From assembly GCA_937919125.1 (NCBI GenBank), contig CALFOB010000051.1, positions 1 through 21,989 of the forward strand: a DNA stretch of 21,989 bases. Direction: 5' to 3'. This document shows positions 15,639 through 21,676 of this stretch, in pieces. Position 1 is the first letter of the stretch, and each line of letters opens with the position of its first letter. The notes beneath the pieces were generated by a model. The model did not search any database. It had not been told where the DNA came from and saw only the letters and a program-made list of their open reading frames with translations. A program made the position numbers and the translations under genes. This stretch comes from an uncultured Micrococcales bacterium (GTDB lineage Bacteria; Actinomycetota; Actinomycetes; Actinomycetales; Microbacteriaceae).

Positions 15639-16010
15639 TTGAGGCAGTTCTGGGCGTCAACAAAAGACTCGATCTTGGGCTACTTTCGGGGAACAATCAA
15701 ACATTGTCGCGAATGTGGCGCATCGTTCATTCAGAATGATCGGTGGTGCCGTACATGCGGATCAAGGCGCAAAAAGAGGAGTTTATTGACTCGAGTAATA
15801 GTATTCAACGCCTGTTTGGGTTTGCTGCTTTTACTGATTCTTGGCCTTCTCCAGTATGTGGTCGGCCTTATGAACAAAGACTTAGTCGAGAGAGCGTTAT
15901 CGGGAGAGTTCCCTTTCTTTACTTTCTGGTTCTTCATCGGAGTAGGTCTCCTTTCAAGCCTCATGCCACTGATTCTGCTAAAGAGGTTCTGGGACTTCTT
16001 AACAACCTAA
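15639..16010 (+). CDS. zinc-ribbon membrane protein of unknown function (123 aa)
   Basis: The protein opens with about 20 residues, then a rubredoxin-knuckle zinc ribbon CRECG ... WCRTCG (C23, C26, C37, C40), a basic patch SRRKKR and two hydrophobic segments (about 50-74 and 92-114). The ribbon should be cytoplasmic and the rest a two-pass membrane anchor. I recognise no named family beyond zinc ribbon. The TTG start at 15639 is supported by AGGGGG four bases upstream and by TAAAAT at 15603-15608 as a possible -10. It is followed 30 nt later by a second gene of the same architecture, so the two probably form an operon diverging from dnaX. Confidence 0.7.
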   Translation: MRQFWASTKDSILGYFRGTIKHCRECGASFIQNDRWCRTCGSRRKKRSLLTRVIVFNACLGLLLLLILGLLQYVVGLMNKDLVERALSGEFPFFTFWFFIGVGLLSSLMPLILLKRFWDFLTT

Positions 16011-16040
16011 TTTTTAATTCATTAATAGAAAGGACGAGCT

Positions 16041-16475
16041 ATGAATTGTCACAATTGCAAACGCGAAATAAATGAACATGATGCATTCTGCGGGGGTTGC
16101 GGGTCGAAACTCTTAGCTCCTAGCGCCACAAAGCCAAACGTATGTGCTGAATGCATGGGTGAACTGTCGCCAGATCAATCGCATTGTCAAAATTGTGGAA
16201 GCAGTAACAACATGCATACAAACATAGGACCGGGAGAGATTTCAGCTTCGTCTTCCAAGTTTTCCAAAGTCCTTGGCGTCATTTTCATAATCATTGGGGT
16301 AGCGATTATGATTTTTGCCTTCCTCAATTTTCAAAGCACAGGAGACTCTCTAAGAACTAACAACGACGCAGGGGTTGGCCTTCAACATGTGATGATGGTG
16401 CCGATTGGAATTGTTGGGTTTGTTCTTGCGCTAGCGGGTCTATTCACTGTGCGTGAATCTTCCGAGAAGTCTTAG
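16041..16475 (+). CDS. double zinc-ribbon membrane protein of unknown function (144 aa)
   Basis: Two zinc ribbons stand in tandem: CHNC ... CGGC (C3, C6, C17, C20) and CAEC ... CQNC (C35, C38, C49, C52). A Ser-rich linker follows, then two hydrophobic segments (about 76-96 and 117-137). The ATG has a strong AAGGA ribosome site. Ribbons at the N-terminus of small membrane proteins usually serve protein-protein contact or metal-dependent folding; nothing here names a pathway. It shares layout with the upstream gene (ribbon, then two membrane helices), so the pair may be diverged duplicates or partners. The stop lies 17 nt from the 3' end of the SRP RNA, which converges on it. Confidence 0.8.
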   Translation: MNCHNCKREINEHDAFCGGCGSKLLAPSATKPNVCAECMGELSPDQSHCQNCGSSNNMHTNIGPGEISASSSKFSKVLGVIFIIIGVAIMIFAFLNFQSTGDSLRTNNDAGVGLQHVMMVPIGIVGFVLALAGLFTVRESSEKS

Positions 16476-16492
16476 GCATCGAAATATTGAAA

Positions 16493-16581
16493 GACTCCCC
16501 GCACACCCATCAGAGCCCAGTTACCCTTGCTATCTTTCGATCCTGGGGGAGTTAGCCGAGGTGACGCCGCACGGGGAGTCC
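16493..16581 (-). ncRNA. ffs: signal recognition particle RNA (small, 4.5S type)
   Basis: On the minus strand the ends pair as GGACTCCCCG with CGGGGAGTC, closing a single long hairpin of about 89 nt. The tip shows the helix-8 signature: CAGG on the 5' side and AGCA on the 3' side of the symmetric loop, flanking ATC-GAAA-GAT, and then AAGGGTAAC. This is the binding site of Ffh. The tetraloop is GAAA, a GNRA variant of the usual GGAA. TAGAAT at 16593-16588 is well placed as a -10 for a start at about 16581. Its location between dnaX and a serine tRNA matches other actinobacteria. No Alu domain is present, as expected for the small type. Confidence 0.92.
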
Positions 16582-16587
16582 AGTCCT

Positions 16588-16593
16588 ATTCTA
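16588..16593 (-). promoter_or_regulatory. -10 element of the SRP RNA gene
   Basis: TAGAAT on the minus strand ends 6-7 nt before the first paired base of the SRP RNA. No convincing -35 is visible. Confidence 0.5.
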
Positions 16594-16617
16594 AACCTTG
16601 GAAAAGGGGCTGATTCC

Positions 16618-17403
16618 CTACCTCTTCTTGGATGACTTGGCAGCCTGCAAGGCAATAGCCTCGGCTATCTGCACTCTGGTTTCTTCAATCTTTTCTTGAG
16701 CCTTTGCCTTGCCACCTTCTTGGTAGGCAAGGGCAATGCTGGCAGCAATTCCTGGGGTTAGGTCATCAAAGTTCACAGAAGCTAGGACTGAAGTCTTGTC
16801 CCTGTTAGAAACTGAGATGGTCAAAGTGATGCCGTTATCCCCCGCCTCCAAGTTCACAAGCTTGCTGAGATCAAACTCCCGAACTACGTTGTCCCCTGCA
16901 AAGACAATTCTTTGATTTGTGTAGGTTGAGGTTCCAACATCGATTGGTTCAGATGTTTCAGGGTTTCTCCTGCTGCTTCCTTTATATCCCCCAACATTTG
17001 CTCGAACATTTCCAAACAAAGGCAGGCTCACTCCACCAAAACCACCTGTACTAGTTGAACCTGTACTTCTGTATTCCTTGAGAATAGTTTCATTCACTCG
17101 GGCAATGACTACCTCGTTTGGCTTGACTGCAAAGGCAAAGCCTTCTTCAGGTGTCACCCCATCCGCCATGCTCGCAAGAATAGCGTCTTGTTTGAATAGT
17201 GACTCAAGAGCTTCTTTGTTCTTTTCTCTAGACATAAAGAAGATGAATGTGGAGTAGGACACCAAGATGGCAAAGGTCCAAACGACGATCATGTAGGCAG
17301 AGTTATCTCCCCTTGATCTTCCGTCTAGCCAGGTCCAGAGAGAACCAATGAATAGAGCTCCAAGAACAATTAGCCAGTTCTGCTGCCTCTTTGATAGACC
17401 CAT
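16618..17403 (-). CDS. two-pass membrane protein with a PH-like C-terminal domain, unknown function
   Basis: A 261-residue protein. It has two hydrophobic segments near the N-terminus (about 10-25 and 36-56), then a soluble region with VKPNEVVIARVNETIL, a Gly/Ser-rich loop (GSTSTGGFGGVSLPLF) and TYTNQRIVFAGDNVVREFDL. The TNQRIVF-G pattern is common in bacterial PH-like domains. It ends in a charged, Ala-rich helix. The longer open frame to 17502 is unlikely, because ATG 17403 has a strong AAAGGAG site 9 nt upstream and starts the membrane pattern cleanly. The 12-bp palindrome CTTGATATCAAG (17420-17431) lies just before that ribosome site and may be a regulatory element. Confidence 0.75.
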   Translation of the reverse strand: MGLSKRQQNWLIVLGALFIGSLWTWLDGRSRGDNSAYMIVVWTFAILVSYSTFIFFMSREKNKEALESLFKQDAILASMADGVTPEEGFAFAVKPNEVVIARVNETILKEYRSTGSTSTGGFGGVSLPLFGNVRANVGGYKGSSRRNPETSEPIDVGTSTYTNQRIVFAGDNVVREFDLSKLVNLEAGDNGITLTISVSNRDKTSVLASVNFDDLTPGIAASIALAYQEGGKAKAQEKIEETRVQIAEAIALQAAKSSKKR

Positions 17404-17419
17404 GTTTGTGACTCCTTTT

Positions 17420-17431
17420 CTTGATATCAAG
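17420..17431. promoter_or_regulatory. perfect 12-bp palindrome upstream of the membrane-protein gene
   Basis: CTTGATATCAAG is fully self-complementary. It sits between a TATCTT (-10-like, minus strand 17434-17429) and the AAGGAG ribosome site, a good place for a repressor. This is sequence only; no regulator is known. Confidence 0.3.
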
Positions 17432-17504
17432 ATACCGCTAGCGACGGACATCGATGTTCTCAACTGGAGCCATAAGGATGGTTTTAGTTCCCCCGCCAGC
17501 AAAC

Positions 17505-17510
17505 TAAACT
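17505..17510 (+). promoter_or_regulatory. putative -10 element of tRNA-Ser
   Basis: TAAACT lies 24 nt before the first tRNA base. The -35 region is weak. Confidence 0.35.
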
Positions 17511-17533
17511 AAATAGGTCCGTGAGACATCCCA

Positions 17534-17621
17534 GGAGAATTCGCCTAGTGGCCTATGGCGCCAGCTTGGAAAGTTGGTTGGGTGCAAGCCCTCGGGGGTT
17601 CGAATCCCCCATTCTCCGCCA
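17534..17621 (+). tRNA. tRNA-Ser, anticodon GGA
   Basis: The acceptor stem GGAGAAT pairs with ATTCTCC (17611-17617), followed by discriminator G and an encoded CCA. The anticodon GGA is at 17568-17570 in the loop CTTGGAAAG. A long variable arm (GGTTGGGTGCAAGCCC region) marks a class II tRNA, and the T-arm is GGGGGTTCGAATCCCCC. It decodes UCC and UCU serine codons. Confidence 0.98.
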
Positions 17622-17658
17622 GTTGTTCAGAATTCGCTCACTTATGAGTCGATGAATA

Positions 17659-17682
17659 CCAAGAGAGAAACCTTGGGTTTTA
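17659..17682 (+). terminator. weak intrinsic terminator after tRNA-Ser
   Basis: CCAAG and CTTGG pair across a short A-rich loop and are followed by GTTTTAT. The stem is only 5 bp, so this is tentative. It lies just before the -10 of the next gene. Confidence 0.3.
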
Positions 17683-17690
17683 TGCCCCTA

Positions 17691-17696
17691 TACGCT
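17691..17696 (+). promoter_or_regulatory. -10 element for leaderless GNAT mRNA
   Basis: TACGCT (overlapping TATACG) is followed by TGAAGT (6 nt) and then the ATG at 17703. There is no ribosome site. Confidence 0.5.
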
Positions 17697-17702
17697 TGAA
17701 GT

Positions 17703-18149
17703 ATGAATGCTTTCACACGACCGCTCCAAGCATCTGACTATCCTGAATGGACCCAACTTTGGCAGGGTTATCTGACTTTTTACAAGACATCCTTAACTGA
17801 AGGGCAAACTGCTCTAACTTGGGAGCGACTAATAGATCCTCAGTTTGGAATGCATGCATTAGTAGCAGAGCTTGAGGGGCAAATTGTTGGATTCGCACAC
17901 TATTCGTTCACGCACTCAACTTGGAATGAGAACCGAAACGTTTATCTGGAGGATCTCTTCGTAGACTCCTCTTTGCGCGGGCAGGGATTGGGACTACTTT
18001 TGATTACTGGACTAGACCAAATCGCAAAATCAGAAGGTGGTCGCGAGGTCTATTGGGAAACACATAAGAACAACAAGGTGGCTCGCAAACTTTACGATTC
18101 CGTTGGGAAACTTTCCGACTTTTTAAAGTATTCGAGACCTGTTGATTAG
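17703..18149 (+). CDS. GNAT-family N-acetyltransferase
   Basis: A 148-residue single-domain GNAT protein that would transfer an acetyl group from acetyl-CoA to an amine. It begins RPLQASDYPEWTQLWQGYL, has the central strand IVGFAHYSF and the core YLEDLFVDSSLRGQGLG, where RGQGLG (92-97) is the acetyl-CoA pyrophosphate loop. NNKVARKLYDSVG is the C-terminal motif. The substrate is unknown; the general layout resembles small-molecule acetyltransferases. It stands alone downstream of tRNA-Ser and converges with the polysaccharide synthase gene; the 102 bases between them show no clear feature. Confidence 0.9.
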   Translation: MNAFTRPLQASDYPEWTQLWQGYLTFYKTSLTEGQTALTWERLIDPQFGMHALVAELEGQIVGFAHYSFTHSTWNENRNVYLEDLFVDSSLRGQGLGLLLITGLDQIAKSEGGREVYWETHKNNKVARKLYDSVGKLSDFLKYSRPVD

Positions 18150-18251
18150 TGAATGGGTCTGGACACGGTTTTGGAGACTCGACTTGGAAGTTAGGTTTGG
18201 CTTTGTGATGCTTAGTAACTGCAAGGTTGAGCCTCTCAGAAAATTGCAGAA

Positions 18252-19541
18252 CTATTTCTGAGCTCTCCGGTCTCTCCGCTTTAGCGACCATGAAACAATT
18301 TTTGGTTTGGTCAAAAGAGCTGGAACTGTGGTGGAGACAACCGCAAAGGCACTTAGCCACCAATATATCAATGGGTAAAGGGGAGCTAAAGGCCATAACT
18401 TGTAGATGCCCTTATCGTGATTTGAGTCCAGCCTCATTCCCCAAAAGATCTGAAACAAAGCCACTGCCAAAGTTAGTGTGCCCCAGTGGCTCAAGATAAC
18501 TGAATTTCCGATAAACGGAAGCCCCATAAATGCCGACGCAATCCACAATAGAGTCGCACCGATAAGCAAGTGGCACCATAAGATTGCAGCCAACGCTTCA
18601 GCTAGCAAAGGGAAAACAGGCCACTCCCATTTGCGAACAATGGGAACTCCGTGGGTTTGGATCACACGTACCAGCCCTGTGCTCCAGCGGGTTCTCTGTT
18701 TCCACCACTGCGACAGGTTTTCTGGAACCTCCATTGCCACTTGGGCCGCAGGTTCATAGATGCAGCGATATCCCTCACGATGAAGCCTCCAAGTCATCTC
18801 GATATCCTCTGTTGGTTGGGTTGCTGAAAACCCTCCAACATCCAATATCGTCTTCCGGCGAACAGCCGTAAGAATTCCAGAAATTGTATTTACTCTTCCC
18901 CATGCCGACTGCCCTCGCCTCAATATAGAAATGTTCGAGGTGAACTCGATTGCCTGCAGTTTTGATATCAGGCTAGACAAGTTGGCTACTCTTGGGTTAC
19001 CGGTAACCGCTGCGACATCCTCATGTATTAAGAAGTGTGGCACTAGTCTGTCCAGTGCATTTTTTGCTGGTCTGGCGTCGGCATCAACAATTACAACGAT
19101 CTCACTGCTTGCAGCAGCAAAACCTTCATTGAGAGAGGTTGACTTTCCAGTAGCAGATCTATGGGAAATTATTGAAATTGACCCATCATTCTTTATTGCA
19201 CTAATTTTCTCAAGTGTGTGGTCGTGCGATCCATCGTTAATTACGATGATTTCCTTATGTGGCCAATGCATTTCCATAACCGACTGGATTGTCTTCCCAA
19301 CTCCAGTTTCCTCATCGCGAGCAGGAATAATTATTGAAATAGTTGGCCAAGTTGCTCTAGCTTCGCTAAGGTGCTGCAGGTGAGGGAAATCGTTTTCTGT
19401 AGTATCCCTACTTCTGTCGAGGTGAAACTGCCTAGAGCCATTGACCGCGAGAGCTGAAATCACAACAGGAAATCCGGCAAGAAAAATCATGCCCAGCAAA
19501 TACAAGGGTGATTCTGCAATTGCAAGCAAGACCTCAGTCAT
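18252..19541 (-). CDS. PgaC/IcaA-type processive beta-glycosyltransferase (GT2), probable exopolysaccharide synthase
   Basis: A 429-residue membrane synthase. It has an N-terminal membrane segment (about 11-33), then a GT2 domain with IIIPARDEE (70-78), VINDGS (100-105, UDP-binding Asp), DADA (153-156), the acceptor loop AVTGNPRV, the base motif TED (244-246) and QRTRW (282-286), the QxxRW of processive synthases. Three or more membrane segments follow (about 307-340, 354-370, 383-408). The run AVTGNPR ... GRVNTISG, TEDIEMTW and the tail resemble poly-N-acetylglucosamine synthases PgaC/IcaA more than cellulose or hyaluronan synthases. ATG 19541 is chosen because it overlaps the upstream stop as ATGACTGA and starts right at the membrane helix. 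No deacetylase or export gene is present in the window. Confidence 0.88.
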   Translation of the reverse strand: MTEVLLAIAESPLYLLGMIFLAGFPVVISALAVNGSRQFHLDRSRDTTENDFPHLQHLSEARATWPTISIIIPARDEETGVGKTIQSVMEMHWPHKEIIVINDGSHDHTLEKISAIKNDGSISIISHRSATGKSTSLNEGFAAASSEIVVIVDADARPAKNALDRLVPHFLIHEDVAAVTGNPRVANLSSLISKLQAIEFTSNISILRRGQSAWGRVNTISGILTAVRRKTILDVGGFSATQPTEDIEMTWRLHREGYRCIYEPAAQVAMEVPENLSQWWKQRTRWSTGLVRVIQTHGVPIVRKWEWPVFPLLAEALAAILWCHLLIGATLLWIASAFMGLPFIGNSVILSHWGTLTLAVALFQIFWGMRLDSNHDKGIYKLWPLAPLYPLIYWWLSAFAVVSTTVPALLTKPKIVSWSLKRRDRRAQK

Positions 19542-19917
19542 GCTTGGCTCTATTCCTTGCTTTTCTGCGCACCGCAGGAACCCCAACGATTGTGAACAAA
19601 AACGTCAAAACCCAGAGACTTCCAGCAAGGAATAGATCTGAGAGTGCCACCGAAGAGGCGCTCCATATATAAATAGTCCATGCGATGACGCCTATCCAGG
19701 CCAAGAGCCCGAGAATGGTGTGTTGAAGATTCATCGCCTGACTGTCATCGTCTTGCCCGGTTCGAATTTCTATGAACGGCTCATCTGGAAGCTGGTCAGG
19801 AGCAAGTTGTCTCGTATGATGATGCAAGCCAGGCAGAGAAGTCAGAATCTCATCAGAGAATTCGTGATTCTCTGGGCCTTTGTTTCCACCCCGATGCTTG
19901 TCCTTTTTACCAGCCAT
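19534..19917 (-). CDS. small two-helix membrane protein, probable partner of the PgaC-type synthase
   Basis: A 127-residue protein: a hydrophilic His/Lys-rich N-terminal half (MAGKKDKHRGGNKG; LHHHTRQLAPDQLPDEP), then two transmembrane segments (about 66-86 and 92-114) and a basic tail VRRKARNRAKHD. It has no sequence match I recognise. Its gene precedes and overlaps the synthase gene by 8 nt, so the products are made together. Small two-helix proteins serve PNAG synthases as obligatory partners (PgaD, IcaD), and this could play that role, though helix order and soluble part differ from PgaD. TAATGT lies six bases before the ATG with no ribosome site. Confidence 0.75.
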   Translation of the reverse strand: MAGKKDKHRGGNKGPENHEFSDEILTSLPGLHHHTRQLAPDQLPDEPFIEIRTGQDDDSQAMNLQHTILGLLAWIGVIAWTIYIWSASSVALSDLFLAGSLWVLTFLFTIVGVPAVRRKARNRAKHD

Positions 19918-19923
19918 TAGTCA

Positions 19924-19929
19924 ACATTA
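19924..19929 (-). promoter_or_regulatory. -10 element for leaderless mRNA of the polysaccharide operon
   Basis: TAATGT on the minus strand is followed by TGACTA (6 nt) and the ATG at 19917. TTTCCA, 17 bp further up, is a plausible -35. Confidence 0.55.
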
Positions 19930-20022
19930 GCGGTGTGAAACAATAGTGGAAATAGGGCAAGGGCCAACGATCAGTCCCTAAAAGACCAAGAGCAATAATG
20001 TCTGCTCCGACAATGCCTGACT

Positions 20023-20610
20023 TTATCTTGGCCTAATGGTCTTTATTAGCTGATCCACATCCTTTTCAACTGAGTTTAGCCAATTCATGCCCGTTTTATG
20101 GAGCCTCAATGAGATAAGGCCGTGTAATGAAACCCAAAGCTGGATGGCACTTTGTGTTGAAGCCTTGCTAGGTTTCAAATCCTTTGAAAGCAGGGCTGCT
20201 AATTGGGTAATTAAATGCAGTCCGGGTCTCTCATTAGGCAAAGGCATGTCTATTTCATCGGTCGTTTCAAATAAGAGTTGGTAACTACCTGGGTTACTTA
20301 GACCCCAGTTCACATACGCTTGTGCGAATTTCTTAAGTTGAGCTTCGGGCTTTGAAAGTCCGGTTATTGCTTCGTTGAGGCTTTGCTCGAGTTCATCGAA
20401 GAGGAATCTGATTACCTCAATATATAGGTCGTCTTGAGATGCGAAATGTCTATAGGCAGCACCTGGTGCAACTCCTGCTTTTTTTGCCAACGCACGCATT
20501 GTAGGCAACTTGATGGTTCGAGGGTTGCTTGCTAACTCGGCAGCCACCTGCACAAGGGTGCTCCTAAGACCTTCGGTCTTTCTATTGCCCAGATCTCCAG
20601 CGTCAACCAC
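20023..20610 (-). CDS. TetR-family transcriptional repressor
   Basis: A 195-residue regulator. The N-terminal helix-turn-helix covers about residues 14-60: TLVQVAAELASN, then LPTMRALAKKAGVAPGAAYRHFASQDDLY, the usual TetR recognition-helix signature. The rest is a helical ligand-binding and dimer domain with WVSLHGLISLRL, seen in TetR members with the C13/WHG type of C-terminus. The GTG start (20610) has GGAAGGA 8 nt upstream. It diverges from a YHYH-protein gene, and two palindromic sites in the shared 74-nt gap overlap both promoters. It therefore very likely represses itself and the YHYH genes until an inducer, unknown here, binds. Confidence 0.93.
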   Translation of the reverse strand: MVDAGDLGNRKTEGLRSTLVQVAAELASNPRTIKLPTMRALAKKAGVAPGAAYRHFASQDDLYIEVIRFLFDELEQSLNEAITGLSKPEAQLKKFAQAYVNWGLSNPGSYQLLFETTDEIDMPLPNERPGLHLITQLAALLSKDLKPSKASTQSAIQLWVSLHGLISLRLHKTGMNWLNSVEKDVDQLIKTIRPR

Positions 20611-20630
20611 TTAGCGAATCCTTCCATTTC

Positions 20631-20646
20631 GTGAACAAGTGTATAC
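20631..20646. promoter_or_regulatory. TetR operator 1 (imperfect palindrome)
   Basis: GTGAACA-AG-TGTATAC: same half-site and 2-bp spacer as operator 2, with 5 of 7 positions matching in the right arm. It overlaps TATACT (20642-20647), a near-consensus -10 for the YHYH genes, and TATACA on the opposite strand for the tetR gene. Confidence 0.65.
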
Positions 20647-20647
20647 T
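20642..20647 (+). promoter_or_regulatory. -10 element of the YHYH operon
   Basis: TATACT, one mismatch from TATAAT, lies inside and at the edge of operator 1. Transcription would start near 20654, just before operator 2. The -35 region is weak. Confidence 0.5.
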
Positions 20648-20655
20648 CGGAAGTA

Positions 20656-20671
20656 GTGAACACTTGTTCAC
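20656..20671. promoter_or_regulatory. TetR operator 2 (perfect palindrome)
   Basis: GTGAACA-CT-TGTTCAC has perfect 7-bp arms and a 2-bp spacer. Its centre lies 25 bp from that of operator 1. The site falls just downstream of the predicted transcription start, so binding would block elongation or initiation. Confidence 0.75.
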
Positions 20672-20684
20672 AGATGGGAGAAAC

Positions 20685-21638
20685 TTGAAAGCGTTCTATT
20701 CTCTAAAACCCTTAGCGTTGGCTTTCGCAGTACTACTGTCAGCAGGTTGCACCCAGCAATATACCTCAAAGGCTATTGACATTACGGACATCGTCCTTAC
20801 CAAAACCAGCGGTGACTGCGCTGACTACGCTGCTACATACTCAGCGGAAGTTCAAGACTTGCAAAACGATACAGAATTTACTTCCTCTTTCACGATCTCT
20901 AATGACGATAGCTCGTGCAGTATTCAATCTAACGACATTCCCAACTACGACTTCAATGATGCCACCGCGCATTTTGCAGATGACGTCGCTACTCAAAACT
21001 TTTCACTCACTATTCCTAGAAACCCAAAACGCGCTGCTATTGCAACCGAACTAAACGAATTGCAATACAACGCCGTGCTACTAAATGGTGTGGTACTAGA
21101 TGAGCTGACAGACGGCTGCTACAAGCCTGAAGACCCCGGAGCCGATTCACAGGGAAACATCGCAAGGGGTTGTGGCCCTATTGCTGACTGGAGATTAAAT
21201 GCTCTAGGTGCTGTGAGATTCGGAACAGACTCTCATAATGCGCACACCCAGCCGGGTGGGCTTTACCACTACCATGGCAATCCGCTAGCCTTATTCGATC
21301 TTGACGATTCAACTAAGGCATCTCCTGTGATCGGTTTTGCGGCAGACGGATTCCCTATCTTTGGGCCGCACTTCATAGACCCTCAAACCGGTAAGGTTAC
21401 CCACGCAGTCTCGGGCTACACACTTAAGTCAGGAAATAGGCCAACTTCCATTTCAAGTCCAACTGGAAAATATGACGGAACATACATCCAAGACTATGAA
21501 TTCACTGGGGCAGGAAATTTAGATAAATGTAATGGAATGACAGTTGACAGACAGTACGGCTACTACGTCACCGATGAATACCCATACGTTATTGCTTGTT
21601 ATTCCGGAAACCCAGATTCCAGCTTTCTAAAGCGCTAA
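20685..21638 (+). CDS. YHYH-domain lipoprotein
   Basis: Read from TTG 20685, which has GGGAG 4 nt upstream, the product begins MKAFYSLKPLALAFAVLLSAG with a lipobox Cys at 22 and is anchored outside the membrane. An upstream in-frame GTG (20631) lies inside operator 1 and would hide the signal peptide, so I reject it. The mature part of about 295 residues is a YHYH domain: SNDIPNYDF, VLLNGVVLDEL, DSHNAHTQPGG before LYHYHGNP (YHYH at 194-197), VIGFAADGFPIFGP, and a C-terminal YGYYVTDEYPYVIACYSG. The His-rich signature suggests metal or small-molecule binding, but the family has no established function. It is first in an operon with a second YHYH-like gene. Confidence 0.88.
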   Translation: MKAFYSLKPLALAFAVLLSAGCTQQYTSKAIDITDIVLTKTSGDCADYAATYSAEVQDLQNDTEFTSSFTISNDDSSCSIQSNDIPNYDFNDATAHFADDVATQNFSLTIPRNPKRAAIATELNELQYNAVLLNGVVLDELTDGCYKPEDPGADSQGNIARGCGPIADWRLNALGAVRFGTDSHNAHTQPGGLYHYHGNPLALFDLDDSTKASPVIGFAADGFPIFGPHFIDPQTGKVTHAVSGYTLKSGNRPTSISSPTGKYDGTYIQDYEFTGAGNLDKCNGMTVDRQYGYYVTDEYPYVIACYSGNPDSSFLKR

Positions 21639-21676
21639 AAACCTCCTCGCAAAAATAAAAAAGATAGGTAAATAAC

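Noticed and set aside
15639..16475. Possible mobile or transferred insert at the zinc-ribbon genes
   Set aside because: No inverted repeats, target duplication, transposase or integrase; the flanking dnaX-ffs-tRNA-Ser order is the ordinary actinobacterial one.
17404..17502. N-terminal extension of the PH-like membrane protein to 17502
   Set aside because: ATG 17403 has a strong AAAGGAG ribosome site; the extension crosses the palindrome and putative promoter.
17534..17621. tRNA-Ser as an attachment site for an integrated element
   Set aside because: I found no repeat of the tRNA 3' end elsewhere in the window and no integrase nearby.
19534..19586. Upstream start at 19586 for the polysaccharide synthase
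   Set aside because: It would add a polar 15-residue leader inside the upstream gene; ATG 19541 overlaps the upstream stop as ATGACTGA and starts at the membrane helix.
19981..20044. Inverted repeat AAAGACCA / TGGTCTTT downstream of the TetR gene
   Set aside because: The arms are about 48 nt apart with a competing CCAAGA/TCTTGG pairing and no T-run; too weak to call a terminator.
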